Assembly: GCA_015069525.1 (NCBI GenBank)
Contig: SVIK01000009.1
Coordinates: forward strand, 1-21,815
Source of the DNA: Clostridiales bacterium
GTDB lineage: Bacteria > Bacillota > Clostridia > Christensenellales > Borkfalkiaceae
DNA length: 21,815 nucleotides
Direction: 5' to 3'
The notes beneath the pieces were generated by a model. The model worked only from the letters and a program-made list of their open reading frames with translations. It had not been told where the DNA came from and did no database searches. Position numbers and translations under genes: made by a program. Every line of letters begins with the position of its first letter. Position 1 is the stretch's first letter. Shown here piece by piece: positions 7,594 to 13,961 of the stretch.

Positions 7594-8465
7594 CATTTAA
7601 AGATTGGATTTTCAGTATCCATCCCGAAAATGACGGATACAATGGACAATGGCAATTCCCGCACATTTTAACGTTTTGTCTTTGCATAGCGATTATCGTA
7701 GCGTTGACGCTCCTTTTCCGTAAAAAGACCAAACGTAGCCGTGAAACGGTACTTAAAGTATTGGTCGGCGTAATTTTATTCTTTGAAGTTGCACGTAGAG
7801 TAATCAACTTTGCCAAAGGCGACGCGACCGATTTCCACAGCACGCTGTACTTATTATTGCCTCGACCTTGGTGTGCAATTTCCTGCTGGTTATTGATTAT
7901 CGCAGGTGTCTTCAACAAAAAATCTTTCTGGAACTTTGCTTCCATTAACGCGTTGTTGTGTGCGGTTATCTTCTTTGCATATCCTTCGGCAGGCTTTAAC
8001 CACAAGCATTTGTTGTTTGAAAACATTTATTCGATTTCCACGCACGCGTTGCTTCTTATCTCGTCCATTCTTATTTTGACGTTAAAGGTTGGCGATTTTA
8101 GATATAAGAGAGAAACGTTCAAAGAGGGTATCTTAAAAGAAATTATTATGTTCGCAATCGTGTTCGTTTACGGCACGTTGGAACTCCCTTATTTCTTGGA
8201 TTTGTCCAGCGACCCCTTGTATTTCATGCCTATCGACGGAAACGAAGTAAAAGAAATTTTGGGCTTGGGTACGGCGGCGTACGTTATCGTATATACGTTG
8301 TTCTTGCTTCTTTGGGTAAACGCTTTCTATCTTATCCCTATGCTTTGGAGAAAAATCTTTAAAAAAGAGGTTGCCGTAGCAGAAGTGGAAGACGCTCCTA
8401 AAACGGAAAAGACGGGTAGATATTTGAAAACGAAAGGCGAAAGCAAAAAACAAAAGAATAAATAA
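7590..8465 (+). CDS. TIGR02206/YwaF/TMEM164-family membrane protein (paralogue D)
   Basis: A 291-residue polytopic membrane protein coupled by a 4-nt overlap to paralogue C. Its AAGGAG lies inside the end of C. It has the candidate pair Cys95 (PRPWCAIS) and His152 (ISTHALLL), 57 residues apart, and an A-Y-P motif near 130-132. A long charged C-terminal tail (~248-291) ends in KKQKNK, as paralogue B does, and its EVAVAEVE stretch recalls EAEVAVSI in the tail of A. It is the most divergent copy at the Cys motif. A strong terminator follows the stop. Function unknown; membrane-lipid chemistry is inferred from TMEM164. Confidence 0.78.
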   Translation: MTFKDWIFSIHPENDGYNGQWQFPHILTFCLCIAIIVALTLLFRKKTKRSRETVLKVLVGVILFFEVARRVINFAKGDATDFHSTLYLLLPRPWCAISCWLLIIAGVFNKKSFWNFASINALLCAVIFFAYPSAGFNHKHLLFENIYSISTHALLLISSILILTLKVGDFRYKRETFKEGILKEIIMFAIVFVYGTLELPYFLDLSSDPLYFMPIDGNEVKEILGLGTAAYVIVYTLFLLLWVNAFYLIPMLWRKIFKKEVAVAEVEDAPKTEKTGRYLKTKGESKKQKNK

Positions 8466-8485
8466 ACGTTCAAATTAAAAGTAAA

Positions 8486-8516
8486 CGAGTGTACCGATTG
8501 GGTACACTCGTTTTTT
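8486..8516 (+). terminator. Intrinsic terminator of the paralogue C-D operon
   Basis: A perfect 10-bp stem (CGAGTGTACC with GGTACACTCG) with a 5-nt loop is followed by six T. On the minus strand it has only a short T-run, so it mainly serves the plus-strand operon. Confidence 0.92.
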
Positions 8517-8533
8517 AATGAAATCATTTTATT

Positions 8534-9412
8534 TTAACGAAGGAGCGGAATAACGACGAGTACGACGAGGACAACCACGCCAAGCCCGATACGATACCAT
8601 CCGAACGGTTTGAAAGTGTGTTTTTTTACGAAATCCATAAGGAATTGAATTGCCAAGAGGGATACGCCAAACGCCACCAAACAACCTATAAGCAAAGCGA
8701 ACCACTCCGTCCCGCCAAGCGTATTGCCGTCCATAAAGAAGGAAAGAATTTTATAACCGCTCGTTCCCACCATGGTGGGGATAGCGAGGAAGAAGGTGAA
8801 TTCCGCTGCGGCGGTTCTCGACACGCAAAGGAGCAACGCTCCCAATATCGTCACGCCCGAGCGAGACGTGCCGGGGATAACCGCTAAAATTTGGAAACAG
8901 CCGATAAAGAAAGCGTTCTTCCAAGAGATTTGCACAACGTCGGACACAGTTTTGTTTTTCACTTTGTAGAACTTTTCAACGAGGATAAATGCGACACCGT
9001 ACACGATAAGCGCGCTGGCTATCATAATCGTTTCCGTTAATTCGTTTACCTTTTCAAGCAACAGTTTATCGATAACGAGGGCAAAAAGCGCGGGTACGCA
9101 AGCAAGCAGAACTTTTCCCCAAATGGTTAAGGAATCCTTTTTCCAATACAGCGTTTTTTTCTTGTCTTCGCCTTGTTCGCCTTTATTTTTCAGCCCGATA
9201 GGGCAAACGCGTTTCCAAAAGACGACGATGACGGCAAAGATTGCCGAGAGCTGAATAACGTATTCGAACATGTCCAAAAACGCGCTGGAAAAGGACGTGG
9301 GGATAAATTTATGGAAGAGGATTAAATGCCCCGTGCTTGATACGGGCAACCACTCGGTAATCCCTTCGATTATCCCGAATAAAATAATTTTAAGGGCTTC
9401 GATAAAGTCCAT
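8534..9412 (-). CDS. uppP: Undecaprenyl-diphosphatase UppP (BacA family)
   Basis: A 292-residue integral membrane phosphatase that turns undecaprenyl diphosphate into undecaprenyl phosphate on the outer face of the membrane, recycling the carrier for peptidoglycan and other wall polymers; overexpression gives bacitracin resistance. Both signature motifs are present: EGITEWLPVSSTGHL (residues 16-30, Glu17 and Glu20) and PGTSRSG (180-186, Arg184). A ~30-residue charged insert (residues ~72-100) separates early helices. The start at 9412 is chosen because GAGGAG lies 6 nt upstream and the protein then begins MDFIEALKIILFG, like other UppP; the longer frame to 9526 would add an odd extension. It is a single gene, convergent with the C-D operon and divergent from the cold-shock gene. 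Confidence 0.97.
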   Translation of the reverse strand: MDFIEALKIILFGIIEGITEWLPVSSTGHLILFHKFIPTSFSSAFLDMFEYVIQLSAIFAVIVVFWKRVCPIGLKNKGEQGEDKKKTLYWKKDSLTIWGKVLLACVPALFALVIDKLLLEKVNELTETIMIASALIVYGVAFILVEKFYKVKNKTVSDVVQISWKNAFFIGCFQILAVIPGTSRSGVTILGALLLCVSRTAAAEFTFFLAIPTMVGTSGYKILSFFMDGNTLGGTEWFALLIGCLVAFGVSLLAIQFLMDFVKKHTFKPFGWYRIGLGVVVLVVLVVIPLLR

Positions 9413-9464
9413 GGGAATCTCCTCAAAAGAAAAAACTACAATGCAATATATGCAACGTAATGCT

Positions 9465-9494
9465 ATTATAACATATAAACTGAAAAAATGTCTA
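9465..9494 (-). promoter_or_regulatory. Candidate uppP promoter
   Basis: On the minus strand: TAGACA, an 18-bp spacer and a perfect TATAAT preceded by TATGT. It lies ~55 nt upstream of the uppP ATG. Confidence 0.55.
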
Positions 9495-9575
9495 TTATTT
9501 TTGGAAAAAAAGGGAAAAACGAGCAAAAAAAACGAAAAAATCGAGCAAAAATCGACAAAAAAATAAAAAAATGTC

Positions 9576-9604
9576 TTGCAAAAGGTTAAAAAGTATGTTA
9601 TAAT
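9576..9604 (+). promoter_or_regulatory. Promoter of the cold-shock gene
   Basis: TTGCAA, a 17-bp spacer and a perfect TATAAT. Transcription should start near 9611, giving a leader of about 80 nt before the ATG, long for so small a gene. Confidence 0.85.
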
Positions 9605-9610
9605 ACTTCT

Positions 9611-9693
9611 ACAATAGAAAAAGCTCCGAGCCGAAACGTGTCCTTTTGTGAAAGTGCGTGAGCTAGCAAAAAAAGATTCGGAGGGGTGAAAAG
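9611..9693 (+). promoter_or_regulatory. Structured 5' leader of the cold-shock gene, possible RNA switch
   Basis: AGCTC at 9622-9626 can pair with GAGCT at 9660-9664, leaving the ribosome binding site (GGAGGGG, 9680-9686) free. The overlapping CTCCGA at 9624-9629 can instead pair with TCGGAG at 9678-9683, covering half of that site. The two pairings exclude each other. Temperature control is inference by analogy with known cold-shock leaders. Confidence 0.4.
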
Positions 9694-9906
9694 ATGAGTC
9701 ATGGTACGGTGAAGTGGTTCAATGCCGAAAAAGGCTATGGATTTATCGCTAATGACGAAGGTGGCGATGATGTATTCGTGCATTTTTCTGCAATTCAGGC
9801 TGAAGGATATCGTCGATTGAAGGAAGGCCAACAAGTTTCTTTCGAAATCGAAACGGATCCCGAAAAGCCCGAAAAGCTTCGCGCAAAGAACGTAGTTGCG
9901 CTTTAA
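9694..9906 (+). CDS. Cold-shock protein, CspA/CspB family
   Basis: A 70-residue single cold-shock domain (OB fold) protein that binds single-stranded RNA and DNA, melting mRNA structure and helping translation in the cold or during growth changes. RNP1 is KGYGFI (residues ~13-18) and RNP2 is VFVHF (~27-31); the MSHGTVKWFNAEKGYGF start is classical. The ribosome binding site GGAGGGG lies 7 nt before the ATG. It is monocistronic with its own promoter, structured leader and terminator. The exact paralogue name cannot be given from sequence alone. Confidence 0.97.
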   Translation: MSHGTVKWFNAEKGYGFIANDEGGDDVFVHFSAIQAEGYRRLKEGQQVSFEIETDPEKPEKLRAKNVVAL

Positions 9907-9922
9907 GTGAATGAAAAAAAGT

Positions 9923-9953
9923 AAAACCGCGAGTTAAGCGGTTTTATTTTTTT
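9923..9953 (+). terminator. Intrinsic terminator of the cold-shock gene
   Basis: An 8-bp stem (AAAACCGC with GCGGTTTT) with a 7-nt loop is followed by ATTTTTTT. It starts 16 nt after the stop. Confidence 0.9.
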
Positions 9954-9959
9954 GCCGTA

Positions 9960-9988
9960 TTGACAAAATATGCGTTGCGTTGTATAAT
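9960..9988 (+). promoter_or_regulatory. Consensus promoter of glpK
   Basis: A perfect TTGACA, 17 bp, and a perfect TATAAT, starting 6 nt after the cold-shock terminator. Predicted start ~9995, ~24 nt before the glpK ATG. No clear catabolite-repression operator was seen. Confidence 0.88.
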
Positions 9989-10018
9989 AATGCTAATAAA
10001 AATAAAGGTGAAAAGTAT

Positions 10019-11506
10019 ATGCGATATATTTTAGCGCTCGACCAAGGGACGACGTCTTCGCGTGTTGCGCTCGTGGACGAACAAGGTAAAATCGTTTCCA
10101 TATTGGCAAGGGAATTCCCGCAAATCTATCCTCATGAAGGCTGGGTGGAGCACGACCCTATGGATATTTGGTCTACCCAATACGGCGTGATGATGGAAAC
10201 GGTGGCGAAAAGCGGTGTTTCCATAAAAGATATTTCCGCTATCGGTATCACCAATCAACGGGAAACGACGATTGTTTGGGACAAAAACACGGGCAAGCCT
10301 ATCTATAACGCTATCGTTTGGCAATGCCGTCGTACGGCGGATGCGATAGAGCGTTTGAAAAAGGGCGGATACGCGGAAATAATCCGTGCAAAGACGGGGC
10401 TTATTCCCGACGCCTACTTTTCAGCAAGCAAAATTGCATGGATGTTAGATAACGTGGAAGGCGCAAGGGAACGCGCGGAAAAGGGCGAATTATTATTCGG
10501 TACGGTGGATACGTGGCTGATTTGGAAACTTACCGAGGGGAAAGTGCATGCTACGGATAGCACCAACGCTTCCCGTACGATGCTCTTTAATATCAATACG
10601 ATGGAGTGGGACGAGGAACTGCTTTCCCTGTTCCGTATCCCGCGCAGTATGCTTCCTACCGTGAAAAGCTCGGGCGAGGTGTTCGGCTATGCCAACGTCG
10701 GGGGGGAGAATATCCCTATTGCGGGGGTGGCTGGCGACCAGCAATCGGCGCTCTTTGGACAGACTTGTTATGAAAAGGGCGAGGCAAAAAATACGTACGG
10801 TACGGGCTGTTTCTTGCTGATGAACGCAGGGGAAGAACGGCCGAATAGTGAGCACGGGTTGCTCGTCACCGTGGCTTCTACGCTCGCGGGAGAGAAACCG
10901 CAATACGCCTTGGAAGGGAGTGTATTCATTGGCGGTGCGGTGATACAATGGTTGCGCGATGAAATGCGTTTTTTGAAAGAGAGCAAAGAAGCGGAAACGT
11001 ACGCAAAACAAGTGCCCGATTGCGGAGGCGTATACGTAGTGCCCGCGTTTACGGGTATCGGTGCGCCCTATTGGGACATGTACGCACGCGGGGCTATTTT
11101 CGGGGTGACGCGCGGAACGAAGCGGGAGCATATTATCCGTGCTTGTCAGGAATCGATTGCCTATCAATCGGCGGATTTGGTAGAGGCTATGCAAAAGGAT
11201 ACGGGCGCGCCCTTGCGCAAATTGCAGGTGGACGGCGGGGCGTCGCGGGACGGATTTTTAATGCAATTTCAAGCGGATATCTTAAACGCCGAGGTTTGCA
11301 AGCCGAGCTCGCACGAATCGACGGCGCTTGGCGTAGCGACGCTTGCGGGGCTGACGGTAGGTGTTTGGAAGGATAGGGCGCAATTGAAGGCGTTGCATAA
11401 AACGGAGCGTGTTTATACGCCGAATATGTGCGAGGAAGAGCGCACGAAGAAATTAAAAAAATGGCACAAGGCGGTAGATAGATGCCTTGGCTGGGATTTG
11501 GATTAA
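10019..11506 (+). CDS. glpK: Glycerol kinase
   Basis: A 495-residue FGGY-family kinase of normal length. It makes sn-glycerol-3-phosphate from glycerol and ATP in the cytoplasm, feeding glycerol catabolism and phospholipid synthesis. Visible motifs are DQGTTSSR (8-15, phosphate loop), GWVEHDP (41-47), GITNQRETT (76-84, glycerol contacts Arg81/Glu82) and AGVAGDQQSALFGQ with catalytic Asp240. The start at 10019 has AAAGGTG 8 nt upstream; a TTG reading at 9980 would lie in the promoter. Unlike many Firmicute GlpK proteins there is no His in the loop before PIAG (SSGEVFGYANVGGENIP), where HPr phosphorylates and activates the enzyme, so that PTS control may be absent. No glpF, glpD or glpP is adjacent. 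Confidence 0.98.
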   Translation: MRYILALDQGTTSSRVALVDEQGKIVSILAREFPQIYPHEGWVEHDPMDIWSTQYGVMMETVAKSGVSIKDISAIGITNQRETTIVWDKNTGKPIYNAIVWQCRRTADAIERLKKGGYAEIIRAKTGLIPDAYFSASKIAWMLDNVEGARERAEKGELLFGTVDTWLIWKLTEGKVHATDSTNASRTMLFNINTMEWDEELLSLFRIPRSMLPTVKSSGEVFGYANVGGENIPIAGVAGDQQSALFGQTCYEKGEAKNTYGTGCFLLMNAGEERPNSEHGLLVTVASTLAGEKPQYALEGSVFIGGAVIQWLRDEMRFLKESKEAETYAKQVPDCGGVYVVPAFTGIGAPYWDMYARGAIFGVTRGTKREHIIRACQESIAYQSADLVEAMQKDTGAPLRKLQVDGGASRDGFLMQFQADILNAEVCKPSSHESTALGVATLAGLTVGVWKDRAQLKALHKTERVYTPNMCEEERTKKLKKWHKAVDRCLGWDLD

Positions 11507-11511
11507 AAGAC

Positions 11512-11543
11512 AACCGACCGAGAATTTTTCTCGGTCGGTTTTG
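11512..11543 (+). terminator. Intrinsic terminator of glpK
   Basis: A perfect 11-bp stem (AACCGACCGAG with CTCGGTCGGTT) has an AATTTTT loop and a short TT tail beyond the stem. It lies between convergent glpK and cca and may serve both. Confidence 0.85.
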
Positions 11544-11545
11544 GA

Positions 11546-12913
11546 CTATTTGCCGAACAAATTACGTTGGAAAGAAATTGCAAGCTTACAAAGGCGCGTC
11601 TTTTCGTTGTCCTTAGGATTGACGACTGCATGTAAAAGCAGGGCTTGTAGGGTGGTTGCAATGCGCGTGGGCGGGATATCTAAAACGAGCAAATCTTTGC
11701 CCGAAACCGCCAATTCTTTCAGCGTTTTGGGGGCGTTTTCTTTTTGCATTTGTTCGAGGAGTTTTCTCCAACGCACGCAGGTGGGAGCAGGAGAAGTATC
11801 GTCCATGCAAGCGGAAAAATCCGCTTGTTTTACAAGCAATAGTTTGTCGATAATTGCAAAATTTTGTACGATAAAACGACGGAGCTTATTATTTGAAGTA
11901 TTGCAATTAAAATCGTACATATGCAGTTTTGTCAAAAGCGCCGTTTCTTGGATGAGGCGGTTGGAGGCTTTTAATCGCGTCAAAATTTCCTTTACGATGC
12001 GTTCGCCCTCGATAGAGTGCGCAAAGGAGTTGCCGTCGCGCAACGTGCAAAAGGGCTTGCCAACGTCGTGCAAAAGGGAGGCAAGGCGAACGCTGGGGTG
12101 CGCATAGCTACACGCCCGTAAGGAGTGTTCTAATACGTCGTATTTATGAAAATCCGCACGCTGGGACATGCCTTTGCCAAGTGCAAGCTCGGGTAAAATC
12201 TCTTGCAAAACACCCGTTTCGTCAAGCAGTTTTAAGCCGTGATAATGCCCGTTTTCTACGCCGTATTTTTGGTCGGCAAGGAGAAGGGAGGTTAACTCGG
12301 TAAAAATGCGCTCGGGGGAGATGTCACGGATAAGGGAAGCGTTTGCCTTTGCTCCATTTAAGCATTCCGCATCGGGGAAAAAACCAAGCGTTGCGCTCTG
12401 GCGACAAAGGCGCATCAGTCGCAAGCCGTCTTCCCCAAAGACCTTTTGTGCAGGGGCAACCGTCGTAAGACGTTTTTCCCTGATGGCAGGGATACCGTTC
12501 AACGGGTCTACAAAAGCGTCGTTTGCGATATCGTAATACACGGCGTTGGCGGTGAAATCGCGACGGCGCGCGTCCAAGGCGATATCGTCTGTAAAAAACG
12601 TTTCTACGGGGGTATGCACGCCACGGACGTATTTATCCGAGCGGAACGTGCTGTATTCGTAATCGTTTCCGTCCGTATCGCGCAGTTTTAACGTGCCCGT
12701 GTTTTTGTATACGGCAAGGACGGTGAAGTGGTGGCTTTCCGCAATAGGGATAAAGGTTTCTATGGGCATAGCGGAGGCTAAATCCCAATCCATTTGTCCG
12801 TTTTTAGGGGTAAGATTTGCCAAAAAATCGCGCACGCTACCACCCACGACGTAGCAAGGCGTGGGACAGGCAGTTGACAAAGTGAGTAGGTTTTTCGGCA
12901 AAATTTTACGCAT
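11546..12913 (-). CDS. cca: CCA tRNA nucleotidyltransferase, class II, with HD domain
   Basis: A 455-residue class II nucleotidyltransferase that adds or repairs the 3' CCA of tRNA without a nucleic acid template. The head has YVVGGSVRD (21-29), metal-binding DWD (Asp42, Asp44) and RRDFTANA (117-124); the neck has EDGLRLMRLCRQSATLGF (161-178). An HD domain follows (LLHDVGK, His282-Asp283), which in relatives has phosphohydrolase activity. AAGGA lies ~6 nt before the ATG at 12913. Both tRNAs in the window encode CCA, so a repair role is expected here. An A-adding enzyme or poly(A) polymerase cannot be fully excluded by eye. Divergent from the lipid kinase gene, with which it seems to share a -35 element. 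Confidence 0.95.
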   Translation of the reverse strand: MRKILPKNLLTLSTACPTPCYVVGGSVRDFLANLTPKNGQMDWDLASAMPIETFIPIAESHHFTVLAVYKNTGTLKLRDTDGNDYEYSTFRSDKYVRGVHTPVETFFTDDIALDARRRDFTANAVYYDIANDAFVDPLNGIPAIREKRLTTVAPAQKVFGEDGLRLMRLCRQSATLGFFPDAECLNGAKANASLIRDISPERIFTELTSLLLADQKYGVENGHYHGLKLLDETGVLQEILPELALGKGMSQRADFHKYDVLEHSLRACSYAHPSVRLASLLHDVGKPFCTLRDGNSFAHSIEGERIVKEILTRLKASNRLIQETALLTKLHMYDFNCNTSNNKLRRFIVQNFAIIDKLLLVKQADFSACMDDTSPAPTCVRWRKLLEQMQKENAPKTLKELAVSGKDLLVLDIPPTRIATTLQALLLHAVVNPKDNEKTRLCKLAISFQRNLFGK

Positions 12914-12957
12914 ACGGCATCCTTTTTCAAAAATTTCTCGTGCATTTCACATTAAAA

Positions 12958-12986
12958 AGTATATCAAAAACAAAAATAAATTGCAA
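12958..12986 (-). promoter_or_regulatory. cca promoter, sharing its -35 with the divergent promoter
   Basis: On the minus strand: TTGCAA (12981-12986), 17 bp, TATACT (12958-12963), ~45 nt upstream of the cca ATG. TTGCAA is its own reverse complement, so the same six bases serve the plus-strand promoter too. Confidence 0.7.
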
Positions 12987-13009
12987 TTCTTTGCAAAGTG
13001 TTATATAAT
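12981..13009 (+). promoter_or_regulatory. Lipid kinase promoter, sharing its -35 with cca
   Basis: TTGCAA (12981-12986), 17 bp, and a perfect TATAAT (13004-13009). A second TTGCAA at 12991-12996 gives TTGCAA-4 bp-TTGCAA, a possible operator or alternative polymerase contact. Confidence 0.75.
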
Positions 13010-13062
13010 AGAAATAACGAAAAAGAACTGTTTTTCTCAAACGATAAGGAAGAAAACGAAAG

Positions 13063-13935
13063 ATGAGCGTGTATCATATCCTTTCTAACCCTACGGCGGG
13101 AAAGAATAGAGCAATTAAAAACTTAAAAAAAGTAGAAGAAATTTTGCGCAAAAAAGGGGTAGCTTACGAGGTACATCTTTCGAAAGCGGAAAAGGACGCG
13201 GAAAAAATCGTTAGGGAATTGACGGAGGCAGGCGAAACGGAGATTATCGTAATCGGCGGGGACGGCACTTTGCACGAGGCGTTAAACGGTATTGCCGACG
13301 TATCCGCTTGTCGTTTAGGGCTAATCCCATCGGGAACGGGCAACGACTTTGCAGAAAATCTTGGGTTGCCGAAGAAGGTGGAAGACGCGCTTGATTTGAT
13401 TTTGAACGGAGAAGCGAGGGAAACCGATTACGTAGACGTTGGCGGGGTGCGTTGCATGAACGTTGCGGGCGTAGGCATGGACGTGGACGTGTTAGAGCGT
13501 TGTCAAAGAGGCCGTTTAAAAGGTAAAATTAAATATTTATTAAGCCTTATCCGCAGTTTGTTTGCGTTTAAAGGCTATCAAGTGGAAATGCAAAGCGGGG
13601 ATAGAAAGGAAACGTACGACGTTTTGTTGGCGGCGGTTTGCAACGGTTCGCAATTTGGCGGAGGCGTGCGTATTTGTCCCGTTGCGGATTCGACAGACGG
13701 AAAGCTGAACGCCGTTTTCGTGGCGCGCCCTGGTGGAAAGTGGAAGATTATCAAGGCGTTTATATCGCTGATGAAAGGGAAAATTCTCGAAAAACCGATT
13801 ACGACGGCGTTTTTGTGCGAGGAGATAAAAATTATCCCCAAAACGAAATGCGCAATGCAATTGGACGGGGAGCTGTATAAAGAATACGATTTTACGGCAA
13901 AAGTATGCAAAGGGTTGCGCTTTTATAGACCGTAA
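13063..13935 (+). CDS. YegS/DagK-family lipid kinase
   Basis: A 290-residue protein of the diacylglycerol/sphingosine kinase-like family (YegS, DgkB/DagK, BmrU). Members transfer phosphate from ATP to a lipid hydroxyl such as that of diacylglycerol, which in Gram-positives returns diacylglycerol from lipoteichoic acid synthesis to phosphatidate. Motifs: SNPTAGK at the N-terminus, GGDGTLHEALNG (65-76, nucleotide binding) and PSGTGNDFA (89-97). The second beta domain is complete (QFGGGVRICP, then MQLDGE). AAGGAAG lies ~10 nt before the ATG, slightly long spacing. The phosphatase gene starts 26 bp downstream, so the two form an operon. The lipid substrate cannot be told from sequence. Confidence 0.92.
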   Translation: MSVYHILSNPTAGKNRAIKNLKKVEEILRKKGVAYEVHLSKAEKDAEKIVRELTEAGETEIIVIGGDGTLHEALNGIADVSACRLGLIPSGTGNDFAENLGLPKKVEDALDLILNGEARETDYVDVGGVRCMNVAGVGMDVDVLERCQRGRLKGKIKYLLSLIRSLFAFKGYQVEMQSGDRKETYDVLLAAVCNGSQFGGGVRICPVADSTDGKLNAVFVARPGGKWKIIKAFISLMKGKILEKPITTAFLCEEIKIIPKTKCAMQLDGELYKEYDFTAKVCKGLRFYRP

Positions 13936-13961
13936 AGGATAAGAGAAATAAGGAAGGAAGT

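Noticed and set aside
3035..8465. Abi/CAAX-protease or phage-defence membrane cluster
   Set aside because: No EExxxR/HxxxB motifs, nucleases, toxins or mobile genes are present. The Cys/His pattern fits TIGR02206/TMEM164 better.
9413..9526. 38-residue N-terminal extension of UppP
   Set aside because: It covers the promoter region. The start at 9412 has GAGGAG and gives the family-typical beginning.
9980..10018. TTG start adding 13 residues to GlpK
   Set aside because: The codon lies inside the promoter -10 region. MRYILALDQGTTSSR from 10019 matches GlpK N-termini and has its own ribosome binding site.
10493..11194. 233-codon antisense ORF in glpK, and similar antisense ORFs at 14316-14909 and 2323-2910
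   Set aside because: They are shadows of well-supported genes produced by codon bias; the proteins are Arg/His-rich with no domain features or ribosome binding sites.
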